Notes: generated by a model not told the origin, from the letters alone. DNA of 64,000 nt from Deltaproteobacteria bacterium UBA1386 (GCA_002305765.1 DBQU01000118.1:23689-87688), one strand, 5' to 3'. Counted from the stretch's first letter, positions 21,970-30,653 are shown. Program-made: numbers and translations.

Positions 21970-24309
21970 TCAGGGCGCGAGAAGTATCGTGACTGTCACC
22001 GATGCCTCCTTGCCGTCCCGGGTCGCCGTGAATTTGAGCTGTTTCATGAGTGACCTTATGCACTGCTCCTGGGAATTGTTCTTCCCATCCTTGAACTTCG
22101 CATCCTTCACCGTGCCGTCAGCATTCACTATCAGGGTGACAACATAGCTGACGGGGCTGCTTATGCCGGCGGCACATGCCGCAATGTCGCCTTCGATCTT
22201 CCGCATGGCTTCCAGCACCGCCTGCTTAGCGATGCCGCCCGAAACCGTCACGTCACCGAGGGAGACCCTGGGGCCGGCAGGGGCCTTTCGTTTCCCGCTG
22301 TCCTTCATCGGGGCCTCTTCAGCGCGGGCCGCTCCCATGTAGCCCGGGCGCATGTACTGCGACGGAGAGGGCGGGGCCATCGCCATGGTCTTCATCATGC
22401 CGGAGCCGCCGACCGCATAGTCGGAAACGCCTTCGGGCAGGGGCAGCGGCTGGTTCACCGTCTGGGGTTTGTCCCCGGTGTTCCTCACCTGGTTGTCGAC
22501 GGCCACGAAGGATGTGTAGGCCGTGAGGAGGTTATATGCGAGGCCGAGCCCGGTCACTTCCTTGACACGCTTGTCACTGGAATGAAGCTTGTTGTAGTCC
22601 GAGAGGAGCGTGATCCGGTGGCGCGCCCAGAGATACCGCAGCGCGACGTTCTCCTTCAGCGGTTTCGCGGCCGCCACGTTGATGGACTCCGTGAATCTCC
22701 CGTTCCCCGAAACACCCGTCACCATTATGGTGCCTTTAGCTTCTCCCCTGTACTTGCCGAAGACCATCACGGGGCGGTCTGCGAGAACATCGGGAATGGA
22801 AACAGGCTCCACGTCATAGGTGGAGAACCCCTTGAAGCTCACCTTGACCTTTGTCAGGACAGGCGACTCTATCATCGCCCGGAAGCGGTCCGCCTGGGCC
22901 GGTGCGTCAGCAGGCTTCGTGATGACGAAGGGCTCGCCCATGCCCACACGGGCCATGCCCTCGATGATGTGGCGGTTCACGGAGCTGCCTATCCCGAAGG
23001 CGAACACGTTGGCGTCGTTGAGGTGGGTGCGGATGAGGTCGAACACCTCCTCTTCGACCATGACGTAACCGTCGGTCACGATGATGATGCTCCGGGAGTA
23101 GTTGTCAAATTTCGGGAGCTTGAGGACGCGGTCCAGCGCCGGGAGAAGCTCCGTCCCGCCACCGCCGCGCTGGCGGTCGATGACGTTGATGGCGTTGTCC
23201 ACGTTTTCTTTTGTTGCCGGGAGGGACTTTTCGGACATGAGCCTCGATGCGCCCGAGAAGAGCAGGACGTTGAAGGTATCCGTCGAACGGAGGTTGCCGA
23301 TAAGGCTCTTGAGAACCCTCTTCGATATGTCGAGAGGAAAACCGTGCATGGATCCGGAGACGTCGACGACGAAGATGTACTCCCTGCCGGGTATCTGCGC
23401 GCTCTTCACCTTCTTCGGGGGCTGCAGCATGCAGAGGAAGAAATTCTCCTTTTCGCCCTCATACAGAAGAAGCCCGGACTGTATCCTGTCCCCGGCGAGG
23501 CGCCAGCGGAGTATGTAGTCCTTGTTGCCGCCTGACTTCTCGAATCTGTCGAGGGTCACTTTCGCGTTCGCGGGACCGTTGAAAGCGGTATTCACCTTGT
23601 GGGAGGTGGAACCAAGTTCCTTGATGGGCATACCGCCCGCGACGGTGACCGTCATGTCGAAGGTGCTCGTCGGTTTCTCTCCTTCGCGCAGATAGGGGTT
23701 CTGTACCCATTTGTCGGAAGGCAGCGCGCCGTCGGCGGGTTTGTTCGAATAACGGGGACCGACCACCGTGGGATAGACGAACTCGTATATCCTGTCCGTC
23801 GGGACGAGGACCTCCGTGTACTTCAGCTCCACCCGTATCTCGTCACCGGGCATGATATTGGCGACGTTCATCTGGAAGACGTTCGGCCTTTGCTGCTCGA
23901 GAAGGGACGCGCTCTTGCCCTGCTTTTTCGCGTCCTCGTAGTCCTTGCGGGCCTCGTCGCGCTTCTTGATCTTCGCCTCGATGACACGTTTGCCGATGAC
24001 CATCTTCATGCCGTACACGGCGGCCCGGGTGGAGGCGGGGAAAACATAGATCGCCTCGAGGGCCTTCTTGCCCTCATTCTTATACACCTGGGTCACCACA
24101 ACGTCCGCGATGACACCGGAGATGTTCGCTACCGCGGATGTGGCCTTGAGCGGCAGCTGGTCGAGCTTGGGATCGTCGCTTTTCACGAAGAAATAGGGGG
24201 ACAGCGTCTTGTCGCCGTCCTCCGGTTTCTGCGTGTGCGAAAGCCCCGGCAGAAACAGGATCGAGCAGATGACGGCAAAGATAACAACAATGACCGGAAC
24301 ACCTTTCAT
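21970..24309 (-). CDS. VIT and von Willebrand factor A domain protein with AgmX-like C-terminus
   Basis: The 779-residue exported protein starts with a signal peptide (MKGVPVIVVIFAVICSILFLPG). A VIT domain (about 40-170; SGVIADVVVTQVYKNEGKKALEAIYVFP) and a vWA domain (about 300-470) follow, with the MIDAS motif DVSGSMHG and later TDGYV. The last 100 residues (VTVSGGIAKQAVLEAM ... CIRSLMKQLKFTATRDG) resemble the AgmX/PglI C-terminal module of TonB-like periplasmic proteins. Function unknown; metal-dependent binding to a partner is likely. ATG 24309 follows AAGGAGG. Confidence 0.8.
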   Translation of the reverse strand: MKGVPVIVVIFAVICSILFLPGLSHTQKPEDGDKTLSPYFFVKSDDPKLDQLPLKATSAVANISGVIADVVVTQVYKNEGKKALEAIYVFPASTRAAVYGMKMVIGKRVIEAKIKKRDEARKDYEDAKKQGKSASLLEQQRPNVFQMNVANIMPGDEIRVELKYTEVLVPTDRIYEFVYPTVVGPRYSNKPADGALPSDKWVQNPYLREGEKPTSTFDMTVTVAGGMPIKELGSTSHKVNTAFNGPANAKVTLDRFEKSGGNKDYILRWRLAGDRIQSGLLLYEGEKENFFLCMLQPPKKVKSAQIPGREYIFVVDVSGSMHGFPLDISKRVLKSLIGNLRSTDTFNVLLFSGASRLMSEKSLPATKENVDNAINVIDRQRGGGGTELLPALDRVLKLPKFDNYSRSIIIVTDGYVMVEEEVFDLIRTHLNDANVFAFGIGSSVNRHIIEGMARVGMGEPFVITKPADAPAQADRFRAMIESPVLTKVKVSFKGFSTYDVEPVSIPDVLADRPVMVFGKYRGEAKGTIMVTGVSGNGRFTESINVAAAKPLKENVALRYLWARHRITLLSDYNKLHSSDKRVKEVTGLGLAYNLLTAYTSFVAVDNQVRNTGDKPQTVNQPLPLPEGVSDYAVGGSGMMKTMAMAPPSPSQYMRPGYMGAARAEEAPMKDSGKRKAPAGPRVSLGDVTVSGGIAKQAVLEAMRKIEGDIAACAAGISSPVSYVVTLIVNADGTVKDAKFKDGKNNSQEQCIRSLMKQLKFTATRDGKEASVTVTILLAP

Positions 24310-24384
24310 GGACAACCTCCTTGAGATAGCTGTTTTCATTCTTTTTGATGAGACACGGGAGGGCGGGAAAAAGTTCCAAATGGC

Positions 24385-24572
24385 GCTTGCGCGTCGGCAC
24401 TTCGTGCCAACGGGTCGGCGCCTGAGGCGCCTAACGAGTGGACGGGTCTGCCCTTCGGGCAAACGGGCGGACGGGGTAAAGATAAAGAAAAACACGTGCA
24501 CGAAGCATTTCCGTATGCCCGTTAGGTGCGTCAGCACCGACCCGTTGGCACGAAGTGCCGACCCGTATGCGC
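24385..24572. repeat. Hairpin-cassette repeat with 26-bp terminal inverted arms
   Basis: 24393-24418 and 24537-24562 are exact reverse complements. Inside and within the arms are small hairpins of one length class with different stems: GGCACTTCGTGCC, GGCGCCTGAGGCGCC, TGCCCTTCGGGCA and GGTGCGTCAGCACC. They are joined by recurring AACGGGTC or CTAACG linkers. It fills the 265-bp spacer between two minus-strand genes; no open frame is credible. Confidence 0.8.
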
Positions 24573-24574
24573 AC

Positions 24575-25114
24575 TTACCAGGCTATCTTTCTCGCCATGA
24601 GGATCCCCTGCGCGCGGGGATTGCCGAGGCGGGCCGCCGCCTGATAATCCTTCACGGCCTGCTCCAAGTTCCCTTTGGTTTCCCAGGCCTGGGCCCTGTT
24701 GAAACAGGCGTCGCTGTTGTGCGGGTCTATCTCCATAGCCGTCGAGTAGTCCAGTATCGCCTTGTCCTGATCCCCTTTGAGGGAGTACGCAAGGCCCCGC
24801 ATGAGATAGAGCTCGTCATCCGCTGGGTCGAGCTCGATGGCCTTCGTGTAATCGGCAATGGCCTCATCATGTCTGCCCATCTTCTGATAAAGATACGCGC
24901 GCGCCGCCCGGGGCACCGGATCTCTCGGCGCGTAGCGGATGGCCTTCGTGAGGTCCTGCACGGCCTCCTCGTAGTTCCCCTGATGGGCGTCGAACTGGGC
25001 AAACTTCTCGAGATAGGCAACATTGCAGGCATAAAGAAAAAAGAGGGCGACCAGCAGAAGAGAACCGGCACAGCGGATCAGGGCCTTCTGCGTCTTTCCT
25101 TTTCGGATAGCCAT
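24575..25114 (-). CDS. TPR-repeat lipoprotein
   Basis: The 179-residue protein has an N-terminal signal ending LLLVALFFLYAC, so Cys may be lipidated. About four tetratricopeptide repeats of 34 residues follow (GNYEEAVQDLTKAIRYAP, GRHDEAIADYTKAIELDP, GDQDKAILDYSTAMEIDP, GNLEQAVKDYQAAARLG). It should act as a protein-binding scaffold on a membrane. ATG 25114 is chosen for AGGAGA 8 bases upstream. No partner is evident from the neighbours. Confidence 0.75.
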   Translation of the reverse strand: MAIRKGKTQKALIRCAGSLLLVALFFLYACNVAYLEKFAQFDAHQGNYEEAVQDLTKAIRYAPRDPVPRAARAYLYQKMGRHDEAIADYTKAIELDPADDELYLMRGLAYSLKGDQDKAILDYSTAMEIDPHNSDACFNRAQAWETKGNLEQAVKDYQAAARLGNPRAQGILMARKIAW

Positions 25115-25199
25115 GGTGTCTTCTCCTGTCTGATGGTATTTGAGCCTCATTCTATCACGCGGTCGCAGGTTTTTCACCAGCAAAAGGGAAGGGGTAGGC

Positions 25200-25311
25200 T
25201 GGATGGGACGTATAGCGCCTGTAGGTCCTATTGGTCCTGGTCGTACTATCAGCTGCTCCCTGTGAGGGTCTTTAGCCTGGAACCTGGAACTTTGAACCTT
25301 TGAACCTTTTT
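25200..25311. repeat. Short-word repeats (GTAGGTCCTATTGGTCC, GGAACCTTTGAACC)
   Basis: The spacer between two minus-strand genes has TAGGTCCTATTGGTCCTGGTC words, related to CATAGGACCTATAGG at 6690-6740. It also has CCTGGAACCTGGAACTTTGAACCTTTGAACC ending at the HDOD gene stop codon. Confidence 0.6.
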
Positions 25312-26265
25312 TCAGGTTGTCAGTATCTTTTCCATCTCGACGATCTCCTCATCGACGGTTTCGAGGTCGCACAGGAACTTGAAGACGTCCACGTTCGCGA
25401 TGGTGGGCGAGATGGTGTGCAGGGACCGGAAGGCCTCGGTTTCTTCGAGAACGATGCCGCTCCTGTCACCGCCGAAACCGAAGTACCTCACCCGCGCCAG
25501 TTCGTCGGCGAGGGCACACACGGCGACTGTCGGGCGCGTCTCTTCGGGGCACAGGGCAATGGCGTGATGATACCGCGCCACGTCGGCGAGGGCGAAGGGG
25601 AATTTCCACCTCTCCATAATCATCCCGCCGATGGTGTCGTGCGACTCGCCGATGATCCTCTTCTCGGCCTCGATCATGGGAAGACATTCTTCGTGCGTGA
25701 CCTGGATGACGATCTTGTAGACCTCATGGGCAAAGCGGTCGAGGACCACCTTGCCGATATCGTGGAGGAGACCGCCGAAGTATATCGTGTTTTTGTCGCC
25801 GACGGACAACTCCGCGCAGATCTTCTTCGCGATCACACCCGTCGCGACGGAGTGTTTCCAGAACTCGTTGATGTCGAAGGTCTCCGAGTCCGCCGGCGGC
25901 TTGAGGGCCTGATACGCCCCGCAGGAGACACAGATCATTCCCAGCTCCTTCACGCCAAGCATCCGCACGGCATGGTCCACGGTGGCAACCTTGTTCGTGA
26001 GGCGGTAGAATGCGGAATTGGCCACCTTGAGAACGTTCATGCTCATCGGTGGGTCCTTGGCGATTATCCGCGCGATGTCGTTCATGTTCGCGTTCTCATC
26101 GTTGAGCGCCTTCAGGAGTTCGACGATGACGACCGGAATGGGAGGGATGAAGTTGATCACCGTCTCGAGCTTCTTGGCGAAATCCGCTATCACAGATCCC
26201 AGACCTCCATGGATTCCCGCAGGACCATCTCTGCCGGTAATAGTATCATCGGATAAAGGCATCAT
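25312..26265 (-). CDS. HDOD domain signalling protein
   Basis: The 317-residue protein carries one HDOD domain (about residues 30-225): IPPIPVVIVELLKALNDENANMNDIARIIAKDPPMSMNVLKVANSAFY, then the retained HD-type signature GGLLHDIGKVVLD and a later SHDTIGGMIMERWKFP. These proteins work in signal transduction, often with c-di-GMP or chemotaxis systems. Here the His-Asp pair is present, so phosphohydrolase activity is possible but not shown. No linked receiver or GGDEF gene. Confidence 0.8.
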   Translation of the reverse strand: MMPLSDDTITGRDGPAGIHGGLGSVIADFAKKLETVINFIPPIPVVIVELLKALNDENANMNDIARIIAKDPPMSMNVLKVANSAFYRLTNKVATVDHAVRMLGVKELGMICVSCGAYQALKPPADSETFDINEFWKHSVATGVIAKKICAELSVGDKNTIYFGGLLHDIGKVVLDRFAHEVYKIVIQVTHEECLPMIEAEKRIIGESHDTIGGMIMERWKFPFALADVARYHHAIALCPEETRPTVAVCALADELARVRYFGFGGDRSGIVLEETEAFRSLHTISPTIANVDVFKFLCDLETVDEEIVEMEKILTT

Positions 26266-26373
26266 CTCTTAAGGTCTCCCGGCCTGGCGGCCTGGCGGCA
26301 ACCTTTTTTCTTTGCAATCGACGTCACGGTGCTGTAAAACATCTAAAAATCTACCTCATCGCGTCGCGGCCGA

Positions 26374-27066
26374 ATGGAAACTATAGCCCTCATATGGCAC
26401 AACATTATATCCCTGATAGCCAGGGACGGAACAAAACCACTCGCCGGGCTGTCTCATACGAAGGAAGGGCGGCATGAGAACAGGGACGAAGACGCTCAGT
26501 ACGTCGCGCTGTGCCAGGGAGGCGAACCGGCGGCTTTCGAGGTCCTGGTGAGGAGACACCAGAAGAGGATGTTCAACATAGCGTATCGGATGACGGGAAA
26601 TTACGAAGACGCAGGCGACGTCGTGCAGGAGGCCTTTCTCTCCGCATACAGGACGATAAAGCATTTTCGCGGTGAGGCCATGTTCTCGACCTGGCTCTAC
26701 GGCATCGTGGTAAACCATGCCAGGAACCGCATGCGTCAGACAGGGAGCAGGTCGTACCATGAACCGGTGAGCCTCGACGATCCGCCTGCCGGAGGAGAAG
26801 GCGGTCCCGCTTTCGATCCGCCCTCGCGGCAGACCCCCGCCCTCGATGTGCTCGTGCGGAAGGAGACCCAGGAGAAGGTGCAGGGCTGCATCAACGGCCT
26901 CGAAAAGGAACACCGGGAGATCATCGTCCTCAGGGACATCCAGGGGTTCTCCTACGAAGAGATCACCGGGATGCTCGGCATACCCGACGGCACGGTCAAG
27001 TCCCGGCTTTCGAGGGCACGCAACGCCCTCAAGGAAGGCTTGAAAAAAGCGCTCGGTGACCTATGA
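26374..27066 (+). CDS. ECF-type RNA polymerase sigma factor
   Basis: The 230-residue factor has region 2 (AAFEVLVRRHQKRMFNIAYRMTG, DVVQEAFLSAYRTIKHFRG, FSTWLYGIVVNHARNR) and region 4 (REIIVLRDIQGFSYEEITGMLGIPDGTVKSRLSRARNALKE), with no region 3. The first 38 residues precede the normal ECF start and no ribosome site supports ATG 26374, so the true start is uncertain. Its stop overlaps the start of a zinc-finger anti-sigma gene by ATGA, the usual pairing. Confidence 0.88.
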   Translation: METIALIWHNIISLIARDGTKPLAGLSHTKEGRHENRDEDAQYVALCQGGEPAAFEVLVRRHQKRMFNIAYRMTGNYEDAGDVVQEAFLSAYRTIKHFRGEAMFSTWLYGIVVNHARNRMRQTGSRSYHEPVSLDDPPAGGEGGPAFDPPSRQTPALDVLVRKETQEKVQGCINGLEKEHREIIVLRDIQGFSYEEITGMLGIPDGTVKSRLSRARNALKEGLKKALGDL

Positions 27067-28151
27067 GAAAATGCCGCGACATAGAGGACCGTTTCACCGC
27101 CTATCTTGACGGTTATCTCGAGACCGCGGAACGCGAGATCGTGGAGGAGCATCTTTCCAGGTGCCCCGATTGCCTTCATAAGATCGAAGATCTGAAGAGG
27201 ATACGGGCGATACTGGCCGACCTCGATGAGGTCGACCCCCCACCGGGCCTGACGGCAAAGATACTGTCGCGGATCCACGAAGAGGAGAAAACGAAGGCGG
27301 GCATCTTCCACAGGCTCTTCTTCCCCCTCCATATAAAGATCCCCGTGCAGGCACTGGCGACTGTGTTTGTCGTCGTCCTGACCGTTTACGTTTTCAAGTC
27401 GACCCTTCACGAAACGGCAAACCTCGAGAGGCCTTCCGCGGCTCCTCCCGCCGTGGAGACAGTGCCGGATGCAGCGAAGAAGCAGGCGGCACCTGCCGTG
27501 AAGAAGGAAGCGCAGCCCGGGAGAAGACCCGGATCCATCTCTCCCAAACCTGCGCCGCCCGCGACACAGACCCCGAAGAAGGAAGCGGCCGCTCCGCCTG
27601 CGACGGCACAGGCGACCGACACCGCCGCTCAGGCGTCGCCGCCGGTCCGCGCCTACAAAGCAGCTCCGCATCCCGCCCCGGCTGCGGAGAGGGCATCGAG
27701 CCCCGAACGGCATACAGATGACTACCTGTCGTATTCGAAGGCCCCTCCGGCACCCGAGGCAGGGCGTATCAAGACGAGGGGCACGGTGATGGAGGAGAAG
27801 GGCAGGGCTGCAGGGTCCGCGCCCATGGCTCCCGCCCGCGCCTCGGTGCCCGACGTCCGAAGCCGCATCACAATGATGTCGAAGGACCCCCGTCAGACTG
27901 CGATCCAGGTGAAGACGATCATGCGCTCTCTGGGAGCCACGGGGATCGACGAGAGCGCGGCCGACAACGTCGCGACGGTCTCGGGATGGATCGACGCAGC
28001 CGCCCTCAAGGAACTCATGGCCCGGCTGAAGGAGATCGCTTCGGTTGACGAGCGGAACAGTTCCCTCCTGTCAGGTCCGAAGTCCTCTTTCGTCGAGATC
28101 GCCATACGGGGATCTGGGAACGACGACGCCGTGAAACCTGTCGACAGGTGA
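27063..28151 (+). CDS. Zinc-finger anti-sigma factor, membrane-anchored
   Basis: The 362-residue protein starts with a zf-HC2 anti-sigma domain (C-x-D-I-E-D-R-F-T-A-Y-L-D-G, then HLSRCPDC, the H-x3-C-x2-C zinc ligands). One membrane helix follows (about 97-118), then a long Pro/Ala/Lys-rich linker (about 120-260). A C-terminal folded domain resembles the DUF2275-type sensor part (SKDPRQTAIQVKTIMRSLGATGI, then VSGWIDAAALKELMARLKEIASV). It should hold the upstream sigma factor until an envelope signal arrives. Confidence 0.82.
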   Translation: MRKCRDIEDRFTAYLDGYLETAEREIVEEHLSRCPDCLHKIEDLKRIRAILADLDEVDPPPGLTAKILSRIHEEEKTKAGIFHRLFFPLHIKIPVQALATVFVVVLTVYVFKSTLHETANLERPSAAPPAVETVPDAAKKQAAPAVKKEAQPGRRPGSISPKPAPPATQTPKKEAAAPPATAQATDTAAQASPPVRAYKAAPHPAPAAERASSPERHTDDYLSYSKAPPAPEAGRIKTRGTVMEEKGRAAGSAPMAPARASVPDVRSRITMMSKDPRQTAIQVKTIMRSLGATGIDESAADNVATVSGWIDAAALKELMARLKEIASVDERNSSLLSGPKSSFVEIAIRGSGNDDAVKPVDR

Positions 28152-28325
28152 TGCTCCTCCCGCAGCGGCAGAGCCCTCGACAGGACGAAGCGGATGAGGT
28201 CCCCTGCCTGATAGCCGATCCTCAACACATACCGTCATTTCCGACCCTTCACACAGAGGATCTTCTGCGAAAAGCGTCGCGCTCACGGGCGTCGCAATAC
28301 AAATGGGCAGGCTCGTGTATTTCCT

Positions 28326-28355
28326 GTTGACAACTTTTCGAACAGCCATGTAAGG
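28326..28355 (+). promoter_or_regulatory. Possible promoter of region-2 sigma-like gene
   Basis: TTGACA (28326-28331), an 18-base spacer and TAAGGT (28350-28355). The -10 is weak and abuts ATG 28357, so if real the translated start would be further downstream. The rest of 28152-28325 shows nothing clear. Confidence 0.35.
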
Positions 28356-28356
28356 T

Positions 28357-29151
28357 ATGGGCGAGTCGGGGGCGGCTCGCGGTTTCACTACCCGCATCAC
28401 GGTGTGTCGCAAGCATGAAGACGCGTGTCGGAAAGACCGGCTCTGGCGTTCCGCCCTGATGTTGAGCACATTGAATATGTCAGGCAACCAACTGGTTATC
28501 AATAACGCGGGTCCCAACCCGACGATCGATGTTTCCGAGACACCGGTACGACTCGGGGTGACGGCTCTTTCCATACAGGAGACGGTACGGTCCCGGGTTC
28601 CCCCGGATAACAGCAAGTACGACAGGAATGAGAAGGTCGATGAGCTCTATCGTCGATGGTCGCAATCGCCCGCCAGCTGCCCTGAAGACCGGTATGAGGC
28701 CGTCGTTCTCCTCTTCTGGGAGCTCTACAGATCAAGGATCATGGCGATAGCAAAGAAGTACAGGGCCTTGAGCCCCGTCTTCGATGATGACGATCTCCAG
28801 CAGATAGGGCTTCTCGGGATCTTCCAGGCATTGACCAGGTACGAGCACGCCGAACACATAGATATGCGATTCTCCACGTATCTCGAATGGTCCGTGCGAA
28901 ATGTCTTTCAGCGCACCATCGGGTACACCGATAAGTTTGTCGAGATCTACGACAGAGATGACGGTTTCCTGCGCGTCATCAGTTACCGGGAATTCCTGGT
29001 GAGGAAGAAGGCCATCGTAGCCGAGGGGCTGCAATACATCATCAGGTCGAGGCAGTGTTACCTTTCAGACATGCACCACCCTTCCGACTGCGACACGCCC
29101 TTCTGCCTGACAGCAGCCGGACACGACGAGTGGGATGAAAGCGACGACTGA
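28357..29151 (+). CDS. Sigma-70 region 2-only protein
   Basis: Residues about 115-200 match sigma region 2: FWELYRSRIMAIAKKYRALSP, DDDDLQQIGLLGIFQALTRYE, MRFSTYLEWSVRNVFQRTIGY. The rest lacks region 3 or region 4, so promoter -35 recognition should be absent. The C-terminal 60 residues are Cys/His/Asp-rich (RSRQCYLSDMHHPSDCDTPFC) and could bind metal. The start is uncertain; in-frame ATGs at 28459 and 28477 would remove 34-40 poorly conserved residues. It is followed 2 bp later by a coiled-coil gene. Confidence 0.55.
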   Translation: MGESGAARGFTTRITVCRKHEDACRKDRLWRSALMLSTLNMSGNQLVINNAGPNPTIDVSETPVRLGVTALSIQETVRSRVPPDNSKYDRNEKVDELYRRWSQSPASCPEDRYEAVVLLFWELYRSRIMAIAKKYRALSPVFDDDDLQQIGLLGIFQALTRYEHAEHIDMRFSTYLEWSVRNVFQRTIGYTDKFVEIYDRDDGFLRVISYREFLVRKKAIVAEGLQYIIRSRQCYLSDMHHPSDCDTPFCLTAAGHDEWDESDD

Positions 29152-29153
29152 TC

Positions 29154-29801
29154 ATGAAAGGCGAAAGTCCGATGGATAGAGAAAGAGAAGAAGCGATCCG
29201 GGAACGCATCAGGTGCTCCGGGAAAGCCCGTACAGAAAACGCCGCGGCTGCCGGAGACCTAGAAAACATCAGGGAAAGAGCGCTGGAGGTCTTCGCCAAT
29301 TACAGGAAGACAAAGGCGGTTATCCGGAAGGAGGTCAGGAAGGAATGTGCAAGCGAGATCCGTCATCTCGAAAACGAGCGTTCACAAAGAGAGATGGTCA
29401 TCAAGGAAAAGATGATGGAGATCGACCGGCTGCAGGAGAGGATAGGATCACTCAACAACGAGGTCTTCGGGCTGCGGTCGAAGAGCAAGCTGTGGGAACA
29501 CGAATGCGCGAGGATATCTGATACCTATCACAGGATGGTCCTGTATTATTCGAACCCCGGGCTCGTGGAGATACAACTCCAGGTTGTCTCCGAATACGTC
29601 GACGCGCTCGTCAGGTTTGTCAGCGTACACAAATGGGACAGGGAAACCGCGGACATGGCGGAGAAGTACTGCGACTCCATTCATGCAAAACTGCGCGAAG
29701 TCATTCGTGGGATCGGCGTGAACCCCAAAGAGGACACGTCTCTCGTCTCGGCACGAAAGAACATCGACACAGTGCCGGCAGATAGTGACACGAAAATATA
29801 G
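29154..29801 (+). CDS. Coiled-coil protein, function unknown
   Basis: The 215-residue protein is strongly helical and charged; heptad-like stretches run from about residue 40 to 110 (KAVIRKEVRKECASEIRHLE, MVIKEKMMEIDRLQERIGSL). The C-terminal half (YHRMVLYYSNPGLVEIQLQVVSEYVDALVRFV) is also helical. No enzyme motif is seen. It begins 2 bp after the sigma-like gene, so the two probably share a transcript and possibly a complex. A start at 29172 is also possible. Confidence 0.55.
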   Translation: MKGESPMDREREEAIRERIRCSGKARTENAAAAGDLENIRERALEVFANYRKTKAVIRKEVRKECASEIRHLENERSQREMVIKEKMMEIDRLQERIGSLNNEVFGLRSKSKLWEHECARISDTYHRMVLYYSNPGLVEIQLQVVSEYVDALVRFVSVHKWDRETADMAEKYCDSIHAKLREVIRGIGVNPKEDTSLVSARKNIDTVPADSDTKI

Positions 29802-29819
29802 CTGACGGGCTCTAAAGCT

Positions 29820-30101
29820 TTACTTCTTCAACACCTGCATCGGTTTCGAGCAACACACGAGATCGCAAACTTCGACACAGTTGCATACAGTATCCACAGA
29901 AACGACAAGCCCACACACACCGCACGAATACCTGGTCCCCTTCTTGTTGGCGGTTTTCGCCGCCGCAGGTTTCGCCTTCGCGGGTGCGGCCTTCGCGGGT
30001 GCAGTCTTCTTCACGGGCTTTGCCGTTGCCGGTTTCGCCTTCGCGGGAGCGGCCTTCTTCGCAGCGGGTTTGGGTTTTGCGGCTACACCTTTTGTCGCCA
30101 T
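29820..30101 (-). CDS. Histone H1-like tail fused to desulforedoxin-like centre
   Basis: Residues 1-54 are a Lys/Ala/Pro low-complexity tail (PAKAKPA-type repeats), as in bacterial histone H1-like and AlgP proteins, which bind DNA without sequence preference. Residues about 57-90 (YSCGVCGLVV ... LVCCSKPM) match the desulforedoxin pattern C-x2-C ... C-C-x-K-P-M for an FeS4 or Zn centre, with three further Cys between. The 93-residue combination suggests a DNA-associated metal or redox protein. The gene lies 14 bp downstream of a second Lys-rich gene. Confidence 0.65.
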   Translation of the reverse strand: MATKGVAAKPKPAAKKAAPAKAKPATAKPVKKTAPAKAAPAKAKPAAAKTANKKGTRYSCGVCGLVVSVDTVCNCVEVCDLVCCSKPMQVLKK

Positions 30102-30115
30102 GGATGACCCCCTTT

Positions 30116-30544
30116 TTACTTTTTTGCCGGCGCCTTCTTCGCCGCGGGTTTCTTCGCAGCGGGTTTCTTCGCCGTCGTTGTCGAAGCCGCGGGTTTCGCC
30201 TTCGCCGCGGTTGCTTTCTTCGCAGCAGGTTTCTTCGCAGCGGGTTTCGCCTTCGCGGGAGCGGCCTTCTTCACTGCGGGTTTCTTCACTGCGGGTTTCG
30301 CCTTCGCGGGAGCGGCCTTCTTCACTGCGGGTTTCGCCGCAGCGGGTTTCGCCTTCGCCGCGGTTGCTTTCTTCACTGCGGGTTTCGCCTTCGCGGGAGC
30401 GGCCTTCTTCACTGCGGGTTTCGCCGCAGCGGGTTTCGCCTTCGCGGGAGCGGCCTTCTTCACCGGCGCTTTCACCGTCTTCTTTGTTTCTGCTTTCACA
30501 GCTGTTGCCGCCTTACTTTTTTTCGTCGAGCATCTCGTCGCCAT
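30116..30544 (-). CDS. Histone H1-like lysine/alanine/proline repeat protein
   Basis: The 142-residue protein is almost entirely repeats of the type K-P-A-A-K-K-A-A-P-A-K-A, giving a very basic, disordered product like AlgP/H1-type nucleoid proteins. The DNA repeats (CGGGTTTCGCCTTCGCGGG-like on the plus strand) are nearly identical copies, so length may vary between strains. ATG 30544 follows GAGGGGGAG; a sigma-70 promoter lies at 30593-30620. It probably coats DNA. Confidence 0.75.
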   Translation of the reverse strand: MATRCSTKKSKAATAVKAETKKTVKAPVKKAAPAKAKPAAAKPAVKKAAPAKAKPAVKKATAAKAKPAAAKPAVKKAAPAKAKPAVKKPAVKKAAPAKAKPAAKKPAAKKATAAKAKPAASTTTAKKPAAKKPAAKKAPAKK

Positions 30545-30592
30545 AACTCCCCCTCGTTTTAGGTTTTTGTAGCGCAAATCTATTTATTTTTT

Positions 30593-30620
30593 ATTGTATA
30601 TTAATAAAACATTCTGTCAA
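30593..30620 (-). promoter_or_regulatory. Sigma-70 promoter of histone-like genes
   Basis: On the minus strand TTGACA (30615-30620), 16 bases, TACAAT (30593-30598), in an AT-rich spacer about 50 bases before the start codon. Confidence 0.65.
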
Positions 30621-30653
30621 GAAGGAATGTGAAAAAAACCCATTTATTTCAGA

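Noticed and set aside
30120..30480. CRISPR-like spaced repeats
   Set aside because: The repeats are in-frame codons of a lysine/alanine/proline protein without unique spacers.
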